The notes: generated by a model not told the origin, from the sequence alone. 6,614 nucleotides of DNA from Prevotellaceae bacterium (GCA_021204545.1 JAJPZF010000279.1:1-6614), one strand, 5' to 3'; numbered from the stretch's first letter, positions 1-6,312 are shown. A program made the numbers and translations.

Positions 1-5
1 TTCCA

Positions 6-13
6 TAACTTTG
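6..13 (+). promoter_or_regulatory. Bacteroidetes-type -7 promoter box
   Basis: TAACTTTG matches the TAnnTTTG -7 consensus used by the primary sigma factor of Bacteroidetes. The matching -33 TTTG element would lie before the window, so only half of the promoter can be checked. Transcription would start near base 20, giving the large secreted-protein gene a 5' leader of about 90 nt. Confidence 0.65.
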
Positions 14-36
14 CGGCTGTGGGATGTGAAAGCAAA

Positions 37-48
37 GCCCCGCGGGGC
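37..48. repeat. GC palindrome in the 5' leader
   Basis: GCCCCGCGGGGC is a perfect 12-base palindrome in the untranslated leader between the -7 box and the ATG at 108. As RNA it can form only a very tight hairpin or an intermolecular pairing, and no T-run follows, so it is not an intrinsic terminator. It resembles the GCCCC/GGGGC arms of the inverted repeat at 4266-4301. The rest of the leader (49-107) is A-rich and contains no other recognisable element. A regulatory role is only a possibility. Confidence 0.4.
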
Positions 49-107
49 GGAGACATAGGCTGAAAGAAAGAAGAACTCAACATATAACTCCTTTAACAAC
101 CAAGAGT

Positions 108-3100
108 ATGAAGAAACATTTATCACTCTTCTGCGCGCTGGCCTGTCTGGGGCTTGCCGCGCCTGTTTGTGCCCAAGTGGAAGCCGAGGGAATGACTGCC
201 ACCACATGGGCTGAACCTACAGTTTCCGCCCCCACGGGAAGCGATCTGACTGATGGTAGTAGCTACTACCTCTACAATGTTGAAGCTGGGATGTTCCTTG
301 TCAATGGCGACAAGTGGCAAACTGAGGCATCCTTCGGCTCTACTGGTCTTAATGTGAAGTTGGACTACTCTGACGATCAAAGTGGCTATTCTTTGACTGT
401 CACCTCTGACTTCTCTGGGACTTGGACTAATGGTAGCATATCTAACACCAACGTGTACTGCATTAGTGAAAGTAGCATTTGGGTAGACCTTCGTTCGTCT
501 CAAGATGGCTATGATACTTACTACGGCAACGATAATATGTATTTCGACATCGAAGGGGTTGAGGGCAGTGAGAATGTATATACCATCAAGAGCCATCTTG
601 AAGGTGTGAGCTACCTCGGGTACGACGGGGAAACCACAGTGGTAAGCGGCACTCTCGAGGACGCTTCCGATGCTAACGCCCAGTGGCTGCTCGTCTCCTC
701 TGACGACTACACGACCTATCAGAATGCTGTCACTCTCCTCAAGAGTGTGGACCGCACGTATCTGAACAACGCACTGACCGACGCTCTCGCTCTTGGCCTG
801 GACGGGGAGACGAACTTCACTGAAGCAGTTAAGGCTTACGAGAACGCTGCCTCAACGCAGACGGAGATTGACGCTGCCACCGCCGCCCTCGCCTCGCTGA
901 TACAAGAGAAAGGCACGGCAAGCGGCGAGGTCATAGTGTACGACGACAACTGCTACAGGGTCATTGGCAAGAACCTCATCACCAACCCGTCCTTCGAGTA
1001 TGGCTACACGGGATGGACAAGTGGGACGGGCGCTACTATCACTTCCCCCTACTTCGTTCTCTACGACGATGGCGGTGCGGCGGACGGTGACTTGTACCTC
1101 TATGGTATAGGCGAAAGTCAAAACGGAGGGAGCTCTTCTGCCTATGCTCTTAAAGAGGGTTGGAGTTTGGAGAAAGACAAGACCTACTACTTTGGCTATG
1201 ACACCAAGGCGTTGAAATCGTCCACAACCACTCAGACGTGGGCATACACTTCACTTACCAACACCTTAGGCACAGAGACCTCAATGCTGATAAAAGACCC
1301 CACGATCAGCGCTGACTGGTCAACGGTAGGCATAGTGTTCACCAACTCTGATGATTACTCATACCTTCAGATAATGTTCCGCTGGATGGGCGAGTATTAT
1401 CTCGACAACTTCAGGCTGTGCGAGGTGGAGCTGCTGCAGGAAGAGGATGAGGACGTGACGGACACGTACATCAAGAACGCTGACTGCACTTCCACTTCCA
1501 CTGGCGACTGGACAGAGACCCCAAGCACCAACTTTGAGGACAAGACCAAGGGCTTCATACACGCCACAAGCACAGATACACCAACAAACTGGTTTGAGGG
1601 CTGGGTTGACCAGAGTACTGGCACGTTTACCGACCGCTCGTTAACGCAGACGATATCGCTGCCCGCAGGTGAGTACCGCCTTAGTGCAGACATTGTGGCA
1701 ACCCGTCAGAACGAGACCCTCGACAACGTCAGCGGCGTTTACCTCTTCGCTGGAGAGAACGATTCGACAAGCGTATACACTCCAAACACGTGGTCGAACT
1801 TCTCTGTAGACTTCGCTGTTGAGGCAGAGGCAGGACAGACGGCTGAGGTGACGATTGGCTTGAAGACTGAATCGACAGACGCTAACTGGGTGGGCGTGAC
1901 TAACTTCAAGCTCCTCTCCCTTGGCGACGAGCAGACTTACGCCATCTGTGAGCTGGCTAAGCTTATCAGCAGTGCTTCAGACTTGGTGGCTGAGGCTGGC
2001 ACTGGAGCGGACGACTTGCAGGCAGCTATAGACGAGGCTCAGGCTGTACTCACGGCGGCTGAAAACACAGATGCACTGGAGAGCGCAATAAGCAGCCTGA
2101 AGGTGGCGATGGAGATCTACAATCTTAAGAACGACAAGGCAGACCTCTTAGGCGTTTGGGTACCAGTAGCTGAGAGCTATAGTGACTTCAGTACCTACAC
2201 AGGTATTACTACTTCTCCTTCACTTATAAATTATTATAGTGGAGATAGCAGCTTCTTTGGTGCAGAAGAAGTGGTGAAGCAAACCCTCACCGGCCTGCCC
2301 GATGGCGTTTATGAGGTGGAGGTTTACTGCGTTGCCAACTTGGCTAACAACGCAACGCAAACAAATAATAGTGTAACACCAAATCAGGACGAGGTAGTCG
2401 TAATAGCAGCTAACGGCATCGAACAGAAAACCACATACGGGACTAAGTCCGCTTCCGATATTACTTCAATAGATAATGTGGGTGTGTACACGCTGTCTAA
2501 CGTGATTGTGGAGGATGACGGCAAGATTAGCCTTAGCATTAGCGTGACCGAGGAAGGTTGCGTTAACTGGATACTCGTTGAGACGAAGTCTGTCACTTAC
2601 GTGAGCGAGCTTCCCACTCTCGACGACTTGCAGGATGCTATCGACGCTGCCGAGGAGGCATACGTGAACGTTGGTGAGGATGCCTTCCAGATCCCAGAGA
2701 CTACCACCGAGGCGGCAGCCGTTGCCGAGGCTCTTAAGACTGCCAATGAGTTGGTAGAAAAGGGCGACGACGCAACAAGCGCCGCTATCCTTGCGGCTAT
2801 ACAGACACTCGAGGCAGACGTTGAGGAGTTCACCGAAGGCATTCCTACCTACGAGCTGAACACCCCGAGCGATGGTCAGGTGTTCAACGTCACCATGGCT
2901 GACGAAGGTCTCAGCTGGACTGGCAAGGCAATTGAGTACTCGGGGAGCTCCAATGACGGTGGCTACGGCTTCGCCTTCACGGCAGACATTAACCCGAACA
3001 TGGGTAACCAGATATTCAGCTTCAATGCTACTACCTCTACCGACGTAACGGTGAACGCTTACACCATCAGCTTCGACGACGCAGACGGCACAACGCACTA

Positions 3101-3971
3101 CCTCTGCACAGTTTATGATCTCGATAATAGCAACAATAACACTGCTTCGATACGCTCCACGACAGACGCTGACAAGGCTCTCGTCTTCCAGATAAAGGCT
3201 ACCACCACAGAGGGTGTTTGGAACATCTACAACCACGAGGCTTCGGAGAACATCGGCACTCAAGGCGACACGGGCTTGTTCACCACGACTAATACCACCA
3301 AGCACAACGCCCTCGCCATCACCGAGGCTCCAAGCGAGATAGAGTGGACACTGCAGGCAGAGTACGGCACGCTTGTGCTGCCGTTCGCTCCTGACGCTAC
3401 CGAGATAGAAGGGCTGACGTTCTACTCCACAGAGGCTTACGACACTGAGGACGAGGACGAGGAGGACGGCAAGGCTCTGCTGCTTGTTGAGGTTGAGGCA
3501 GACGACCTTGAGGCTAACACTCCTTACATCGTAAGCGGCGACGCTGATACCTATACCTTCGCAGTGACCGCAAGGGTATACCCGGAAATAGACGGTACTA
3601 CCACTACTATCCCGACGGCAACCGCAGGCTGGCTGACTGGCGTGTACGAAAGCACGACAGTGGAGCAGAGCAACTACGTCCTGCAGAACGGCTCTGAGGG
3701 CTTGGCGTTCTACGCCGTTGCTTCCGACGACATTGAGCTGGGCGCTAACCACTGCTACCTGTCCGTAAGCGAGGAGGGGGCATCTGGTGGCGACGCTCCC
3801 GCAGTTATCCTGCTCTTCCCGGCGAGCGACGGCACTGAGACGGCTATCACGGGCGTTGAGGCTGAGACAGAGACGGGCACGGAGGCTGTCTACGACCTAA
3901 GCGGGCGCAAGGTGAGCCAGCCTGTGAAGGGCATATACATCAAGGGCGGCAAGAAGGTGCTCGTCAAGTAA
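108..3971 (+). CDS. Large secreted multidomain protein, probable cell-surface glycan-binding or adhesin type
   Basis: This 1287-residue exported protein starts with a signal peptide (MKK, hydrophobic core to residue 18, likely cleavage after A22 in VCA|Q). There is no convincing lipobox. An N-terminal beta-rich segment (about 45-200, YYLYNVEAG..L) resembles ricin-like surface domains. A helical FIVAR-like segment (202-268) and a galactose-binding-like sandwich opening NLITNPSFE at 289 (to about 440) follow. A second sandwich (450-608) is followed by a helical segment (610-680), and a third (681-826, with QTLTGLPDGVYEVEVY) by another helical segment (835-908). The rest is beta-rich: a block from about 912 to 1070, then YGTLVLPF (1086-1093) with NTPYIVSG (1137-1144), a pattern common in Prevotella surface proteins. 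An acidic run spans 1112-1120. The C-terminus (1260-1287, YDLSGRKV...GIYI..GKKVLVK) resembles type IX secretion or surface-sorting tails. No catalytic motif is seen, so binding or adhesion is inferred. The ATG at 108 is chosen because the signal peptide begins there. Confidence 0.9.
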   Translation: MKKHLSLFCALACLGLAAPVCAQVEAEGMTATTWAEPTVSAPTGSDLTDGSSYYLYNVEAGMFLVNGDKWQTEASFGSTGLNVKLDYSDDQSGYSLTVTSDFSGTWTNGSISNTNVYCISESSIWVDLRSSQDGYDTYYGNDNMYFDIEGVEGSENVYTIKSHLEGVSYLGYDGETTVVSGTLEDASDANAQWLLVSSDDYTTYQNAVTLLKSVDRTYLNNALTDALALGLDGETNFTEAVKAYENAASTQTEIDAATAALASLIQEKGTASGEVIVYDDNCYRVIGKNLITNPSFEYGYTGWTSGTGATITSPYFVLYDDGGAADGDLYLYGIGESQNGGSSSAYALKEGWSLEKDKTYYFGYDTKALKSSTTTQTWAYTSLTNTLGTETSMLIKDPTISADWSTVGIVFTNSDDYSYLQIMFRWMGEYYLDNFRLCEVELLQEEDEDVTDTYIKNADCTSTSTGDWTETPSTNFEDKTKGFIHATSTDTPTNWFEGWVDQSTGTFTDRSLTQTISLPAGEYRLSADIVATRQNETLDNVSGVYLFAGENDSTSVYTPNTWSNFSVDFAVEAEAGQTAEVTIGLKTESTDANWVGVTNFKLLSLGDEQTYAICELAKLISSASDLVAEAGTGADDLQAAIDEAQAVLTAAENTDALESAISSLKVAMEIYNLKNDKADLLGVWVPVAESYSDFSTYTGITTSPSLINYYSGDSSFFGAEEVVKQTLTGLPDGVYEVEVYCVANLANNATQTNNSVTPNQDEVVVIAANGIEQKTTYGTKSASDITSIDNVGVYTLSNVIVEDDGKISLSISVTEEGCVNWILVETKSVTYVSELPTLDDLQDAIDAAEEAYVNVGEDAFQIPETTTEAAAVAEALKTANELVEKGDDATSAAILAAIQTLEADVEEFTEGIPTYELNTPSDGQVFNVTMADEGLSWTGKAIEYSGSSNDGGYGFAFTADINPNMGNQIFSFNATTSTDVTVNAYTISFDDADGTTHYLCTVYDLDNSNNNTASIRSTTDADKALVFQIKATTTEGVWNIYNHEASENIGTQGDTGLFTTTNTTKHNALAITEAPSEIEWTLQAEYGTLVLPFAPDATEIEGLTFYSTEAYDTEDEDEEDGKALLLVEVEADDLEANTPYIVSGDADTYTFAVTARVYPEIDGTTTTIPTATAGWLTGVYESTTVEQSNYVLQNGSEGLAFYAVASDDIELGANHCYLSVSEEGASGGDAPAVILLFPASDGTETAITGVEAETETGTEAVYDLSGRKVSQPVKGIYIKGGKKVLVK

Positions 3972-3994
3972 AAACCACTAAAACGTTTAAGACA

Positions 3995-4153
3995 ATGAAG
4001 ACATACACAAAGCCCCGCATTGAGGCCATAGAGACTGAGACGGAGCAGATGCTCGCCATCTCCACCGTGACAACTGACGCCAGCCCGGACTACGACTGCC
4101 TGGGCAAAGGCGAGAACAACTGGACAGACGCCTCCTCCTTCTGGGGAGACTGA
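3995..4153 (+). CDS. 52-residue small protein of a Bacteroidales short-protein family, function unknown
   Basis: An ATG at 3995 opens a 53-codon frame ending in TGA at 4151-4153. The product begins MKTYTKPRIEAIETETEQML, followed by AIS. This fits a pattern I recall in many short Bacteroidales proteins: Lys/Tyr, then KPxIE, an acidic stretch, then a hydrophobic ML/MLA-S step. The second half is variable-looking and ends in aromatic and acidic residues (NNWTDASSFWGD), also typical of that group. It has one cysteine (C35), no signal peptide and no membrane segment. The gene starts 23 nt after the large surface-protein gene, has the same AT-rich pre-start context, and lies upstream of the terminator at 4219-4253, so co-transcription is likely. 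The conserved-looking head and variable tail resemble a leader-core peptide precursor, but no modifying enzyme or exporter is visible. Function is unknown; the coding call rests on the family pattern, position and codon use. Confidence 0.7.
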   Translation: MKTYTKPRIEAIETETEQMLAISTVTTDASPDYDCLGKGENNWTDASSFWGD

Positions 4154-4218
4154 CAAGAGCGGATGGAAATAAGTTTCATCATATAGCTAAAAGGTTTTAA
4201 CATCATTGTTATTGTTGA

Positions 4219-4253
4219 CTGGCTGCGGCGTGATGCCGCGGCCGGTTTTTTTT
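4219..4253 (+). terminator. Strong rho-independent terminator
   Basis: An 11-bp stem pairs CTGGCTGCGGC (4219-4229) with GCCGCGGCCGG (4235-4245). It includes two G-U pairs and closes a 5-base loop, GTGAT. Eight consecutive T follow at 4246-4253. It sits 65 bases after the stop of the 52-residue gene and so would end the transcript of the large protein and the small gene. There is no T-run on the minus-strand side, so it is unlikely to serve the VanZ-like gene. Confidence 0.9.
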
Positions 4254-4265
4254 GCCCGCTGATAA

Positions 4266-4301
4266 CCCCGAAGGGGCTACGCTTGTTATGCCCCTTCGGG
4301 G
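4266..4301. repeat. 12-bp inverted repeat, CCCCGAAGGGGC / GCCCCTTCGGGG
   Basis: CCCCGAAGGGGC (4266-4277) and GCCCCTTCGGGG (4290-4301) are exact reverse complements separated by 12 bases. Each arm is also a small hairpin on its own (CCCC-GAA-GGGG and CCCC-TTC-GGGG). No T-run follows on either strand. It may be a dispersed intergenic element or a transcript-end stabiliser between convergent units; this cannot be decided here. Confidence 0.75.
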
Positions 4302-4380
4302 CTAACCTTAGCTGCAAGCTAACCGCCAGCCTAAAGGCAAGCTGCTATTTCCGCTACGCTCGACCCCCGGCTACGCTTGT
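4275..4380 (+). repeat. 12-nt direct repeat GGCTACGCTTGT, two copies
   Basis: GGCTACGCTTGT occurs at 4275-4286 and again at 4369-4380. The first copy overlaps the right end of the first arm of the inverted repeat. A partial relative, CGCTACGCT, sits at 4352-4360. This suggests small duplications or the relic of a repeat element in the spacer. Confidence 0.55.
4308..4322. repeat. Small palindrome TTAGCT-GCA-AGCTAA
   Basis: This is a perfect 6-bp inverted repeat with a 3-base centre, directly after the larger inverted repeat. GCTAACC also occurs on each side (4301-4307 and 4318-4324). It has no assigned function and is probably part of the same repeat cluster. Confidence 0.5.
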
Positions 4381-4513
4381 GCAAGCCCTTGGCTTCCTTC
4401 TTGCGGGCTTCACTTTCCGCGATGGCCTTGAGGTCTTGCCAGTAGCCTTCTTGCAGGTTCATCCATGTATCCCATGATATGCCAAGCTGCTTCTCATGTC
4501 TTTGGGCAAGATC
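4331..4513 (-). pseudogene. Coding-like frame after the VanZ-like gene, possible gene remnant or small ORF
   Basis: On the minus strand one frame reads from about 4513 to a TAG at 4331-4333 with a strikingly protein-like composition: HEKQLGISWDTWMNLQ, EGYWQDLKAIAESEARKKEA, then a less convincing basic tail through the repeat region. Codons are G/C-ending like the neighbouring genes (AAC CTG, GGC TAC, GAC CTC AAG GCC ATC). The only in-frame ATG in this stretch is at 4462-4460, giving 43 residues, but the protein-like sequence begins before it and overlaps the last codons of the VanZ-like gene in another frame. That fits a 5'-truncated remnant better than an intact gene. I do not recognise the family. 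It could also be chance in a GC-rich spacer. Confidence 0.3.
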
Positions 4514-4886
4514 TACCCTTCCTCTTCCCCCTGAGGGCGAGGAAGAGGCACATAACGAGGGTGGCCAGAAGCACTCCCACGCTGTTGGCGGCGAAGTCGA
4601 GCCAGTCGCCGCTGCGGTAGGTGGTGAGATACGCCTGCGCCAGCTCAAGCAGTCCGCTCACAAGGACGGGGAAGACGACGGTGAGGGGCAGAGCCGCCGC
4701 CCACCTTACCCTCTTGTGGCGGCGCAGGTAGTCTGCCCACACGGCGAGGCAGAGGAGTGCGTACATGAGGAAGTGCGCCCACTTGTCGTAGAAGGGGACT
4801 TCCTGTAGCGGCGTCTTGGGTATCGGGATGAGCGAGGCGACTGCGATGGCCGCCAGCATGAGGAGCGTGAGAGGGTAGGTTTTCAT
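4494..4886 (-). CDS. VanZ-like family integral membrane protein
   Basis: This is a 130-residue inner-membrane protein with four hydrophobic segments (about 5-22, 35-54, 62-87 and 98-119). It carries the hallmarks of the VanZ-like family: DKWAHFLMYALL (34-45), a glutamate in the third segment (GLLELAQAY, E81), and RSGDWLDFAANSVGVLL (91-107). The length is normal for the single-domain Bacteroidetes members. The founding VanZ gives low-level teicoplanin resistance by an unclear mechanism; the role of these chromosomal homologues is unknown, and nothing nearby suggests glycopeptide resistance. The ATG at 4886 is chosen because the first membrane segment begins six residues later and a -7 promoter box lies only 12 bases upstream. 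It diverges from the symporter pair, with a 64-bp gap between start codons. The tail after 120 is basic (RGKRKGR) and probably cytoplasmic. Confidence 0.9.
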   Translation of the reverse strand: MKTYPLTLLMLAAIAVASLIPIPKTPLQEVPFYDKWAHFLMYALLCLAVWADYLRRHKRVRWAAALPLTVVFPVLVSGLLELAQAYLTTYRSGDWLDFAANSVGVLLATLVMCLFLALRGKRKGRSCPKT

Positions 4887-4897
4887 CGTTTCGGTGG

Positions 4898-4905
4898 CAA
4901 AGTTA
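4898..4905 (-). promoter_or_regulatory. -7 promoter box for the VanZ-like gene
   Basis: Read on the minus strand this is TAACTTTG, the same box as at 6-13 and a full match to TAnnTTTG. Its last base is 12 nt from the ATG at 4886, so the transcript leader would be only a few bases. No TTTG appears at the usual 19-21 base spacing upstream, so the -33 element is weak or absent. Confidence 0.6.
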
Positions 4906-4917
4906 GGGAGAAATAAG

Positions 4918-4925
4918 TACTTTCG
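4918..4925 (+). promoter_or_regulatory. Possible -7 box for the symporter genes
   Basis: TACTTTCG has one mismatch to TAnnTTTG and lies 25 bases before the ATG at 4951. That would give a leader of about 20 nt. No convincing -33 TTTG is present. It is 12 bases from the opposing VanZ-gene box, so the two promoters would be back to back and overlapping. Confidence 0.35.
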
Positions 4926-4950
4926 CGTGGGAGTACACTATTTAACACTG

Positions 4951-6309
4951 ATGTCGCAAGGCAAGAGAGGTCTCTTCGGCACGAGGCTGGGCGTGATACT
5001 GGCCTCGGCGGGCAGTGCCGTGGGCTTGGGCAACATCTGGCGCTTCCCGACGGAGGTGGGGAGGAATGGCGGCGCTGCCTTCATCCTTGTTTACCTGTGC
5101 TTCGTGTTCCTTCTTGCCATGCCCGTGATGGTGGCTGAGTTCGTGATAGGGCGGGCGAGCAAGGCGAACACCGTTGATGCCTACCGCGTGCTTGCCCCGG
5201 GCAAGCCCTGGATGATAACGGGCTGCTTCGGCGTGCTGGGCGGTGTGCTGGTGCTCTCGTTCTACAGCGTTGTGGCAGGCTGGACGCTCCGCTACACGTG
5301 CGACACTCTGCTCTTGCGTATGACCTCGGGGCAGGACTTCGCCTCTGTCTTCGCCGCCTTCTCGTCTAACCCGTGGAAGCCCCTTGTCTATCAGCTCGTC
5401 TTCCTCGTTATGACGCACCTGATAGTGGTGAGGGGCGTGGAGGCGGGCATAGAGAGGTTCAGCAAGCTTATGATGCCCCTGCTGCTGGTGATAATATTGG
5501 TGCTTGTGGGCTGCTCGCTGACGATGTCGGGGGCGAGAGAGGGCTTGCGCTTCCTGCTTAAGCCCGACTTCTCGAAGGTCACTCCCGCGGTGGTGCTCTC
5601 CGCCATAGGGCAGGCGTTCTTCTCTCTAAGTGTGGGGATGGGATGTCTCATTACTTACGCCTCCTATTTCGGGCGGGAGACGAGGCTCGTGTCGTCAGCT
5701 TTCAGCGTGTGCATTATCGACTCGGTGGTGGCCATACTGGGCGGCTTCATCATCTTCCCCGCAGTGTTCTCCGTTGCAGGCGTTGAGCCCGACGCAGGCC
5801 CGGGGCTGGTGTACATCACCTTACCCTACGTCTTCGACAATGTCTTCCAAGGGATGCCCGTGGTGGGCTACGTCTTCTCGGGGCTGTTCTACGTGCTTTT
5901 GCTTCTTGCCGCCCTGACAAGCACCATATCAATGCACGAGATAGTGACCGCCTTCCTCAGCGAGAGGCTGCGCATCCCGAGGCGGGGCGCTGCCTGGATA
6001 GTGACGGCGGTATGCTTCCTGCTTGGGGCAGCCTGCTCTCTGTCCTTCGGAAGGTGGAGCGGGGTGAAGGTGATGGGCATGGGCTTCTTCGACCTCTTCG
6101 ACTTCCTTGTGGCCAAGTTCATCATGCCCCTTGGCGGCATAGCGATAGCCGTGTTCGTGGGCTGGTATATGAACAGGAGGCTCGTAGTCTCGCAGCTCAC
6201 CAACGAGGGGAGCCTGAGGGTGCGCTGCCTCTCGCTGCTCATCTTCCTCATACGCTGGGTAGCCCCCGTGGGCGTGGCTGTGGTGTTCCTTAACGAGCTT
6301 CTGACCTGA
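4951..6309 (+). CDS. Sodium:neurotransmitter symporter family (NSS) transporter, 11-TM bacterial type
   Basis: This 452-residue LeuT-fold transporter probably imports an amino acid together with sodium; the substrate is not predictable. TM1 carries AGSAVGLGNIWRFP (20-33) with N28 and R31, matching the LeuT Na1 ligand N27 and gate R30. Unwound TM6 reads FFSLSVGMG (223-231); S225 and S227 match LeuT T254 and S256, and GMG is the form in MhsT-like members rather than the GFG of LeuT. TM7 has D257, near where chloride-independent bacterial members carry an acidic residue. TM8 AALTS (320-324) matches the Na2 site (A351, T354, S355). TM10 has DLFDF (381-385). The end at TM11, about residue 450, is typical of bacterial members. 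The frame stays open back to a GTG at 4894, but that extension overlaps the opposing promoter and lacks family similarity; the ATG at 4951 puts the conserved GLFG start at residues 7-10. Confidence 0.92.
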   Translation: MSQGKRGLFGTRLGVILASAGSAVGLGNIWRFPTEVGRNGGAAFILVYLCFVFLLAMPVMVAEFVIGRASKANTVDAYRVLAPGKPWMITGCFGVLGGVLVLSFYSVVAGWTLRYTCDTLLLRMTSGQDFASVFAAFSSNPWKPLVYQLVFLVMTHLIVVRGVEAGIERFSKLMMPLLLVIILVLVGCSLTMSGAREGLRFLLKPDFSKVTPAVVLSAIGQAFFSLSVGMGCLITYASYFGRETRLVSSAFSVCIIDSVVAILGGFIIFPAVFSVAGVEPDAGPGLVYITLPYVFDNVFQGMPVVGYVFSGLFYVLLLLAALTSTISMHEIVTAFLSERLRIPRRGAAWIVTAVCFLLGAACSLSFGRWSGVKVMGMGFFDLFDFLVAKFIMPLGGIAIAVFVGWYMNRRLVVSQLTNEGSLRVRCLSLLIFLIRWVAPVGVAVVFLNELLT

Positions 6310-6312
6310 AGG

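Larger units (their letters stand above)
4154..4493. other. Intergenic spacer with terminator and repeats
   Basis: These 340 bases lie between the small gene and the end of the VanZ-like gene on the opposite strand. The first 65 bases are AT-rich with nothing recognisable. Then come the terminator, an inverted repeat, a small palindrome and a 12-nt direct repeat. From 4331 on, the minus strand carries a coding-like frame. No tRNA or known RNA gene was recognised. Confidence 0.6.

Noticed and set aside
3438..3470. Run of GAG/GAC codons as a possible slippage tract or microsatellite
   Set aside because: It encodes an acidic stretch (TEDEDEED) in a loop of the surface protein. The repeat is imperfect and short, so phase variation is unlikely.
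2466..3752. Open frame of 428 codons on the minus strand, antisense to the large secreted-protein gene
   Set aside because: It lies entirely inside the better-supported plus-strand gene, has V/C/R/S-rich composition with no recognisable domain, and results from the stop-poor complement of acidic, Thr-rich codons.
4283..4477. 64-codon plus-strand frame in the spacer
   Set aside because: It runs through the repeat cluster and is complementary to the more protein-like minus-strand frame; composition and context give no support.
4495..4497. ATGA overlap suggesting a gene coupled to the VanZ-like gene
   Set aside because: The ATG overlapping the VanZ-gene stop opens only a 12-codon frame before a TGA, and it is not in the frame of the protein-like sequence downstream.
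4494..4886. VanZ-like gene as evidence for a glycopeptide-resistance cluster
   Set aside because: No vanA-, vanH-, vanX- or vanRS-like genes are present, and VanZ-like proteins are common chromosomal genes in Bacteroidales.
4894..4950. N-terminal extension of the first symporter from GTG at 4894
   Set aside because: The extra 19 residues overlap the VanZ-gene -7 box and the proposed symporter promoter. The family normally begins a few residues before the GLFG motif, which fits the ATG at 4951.
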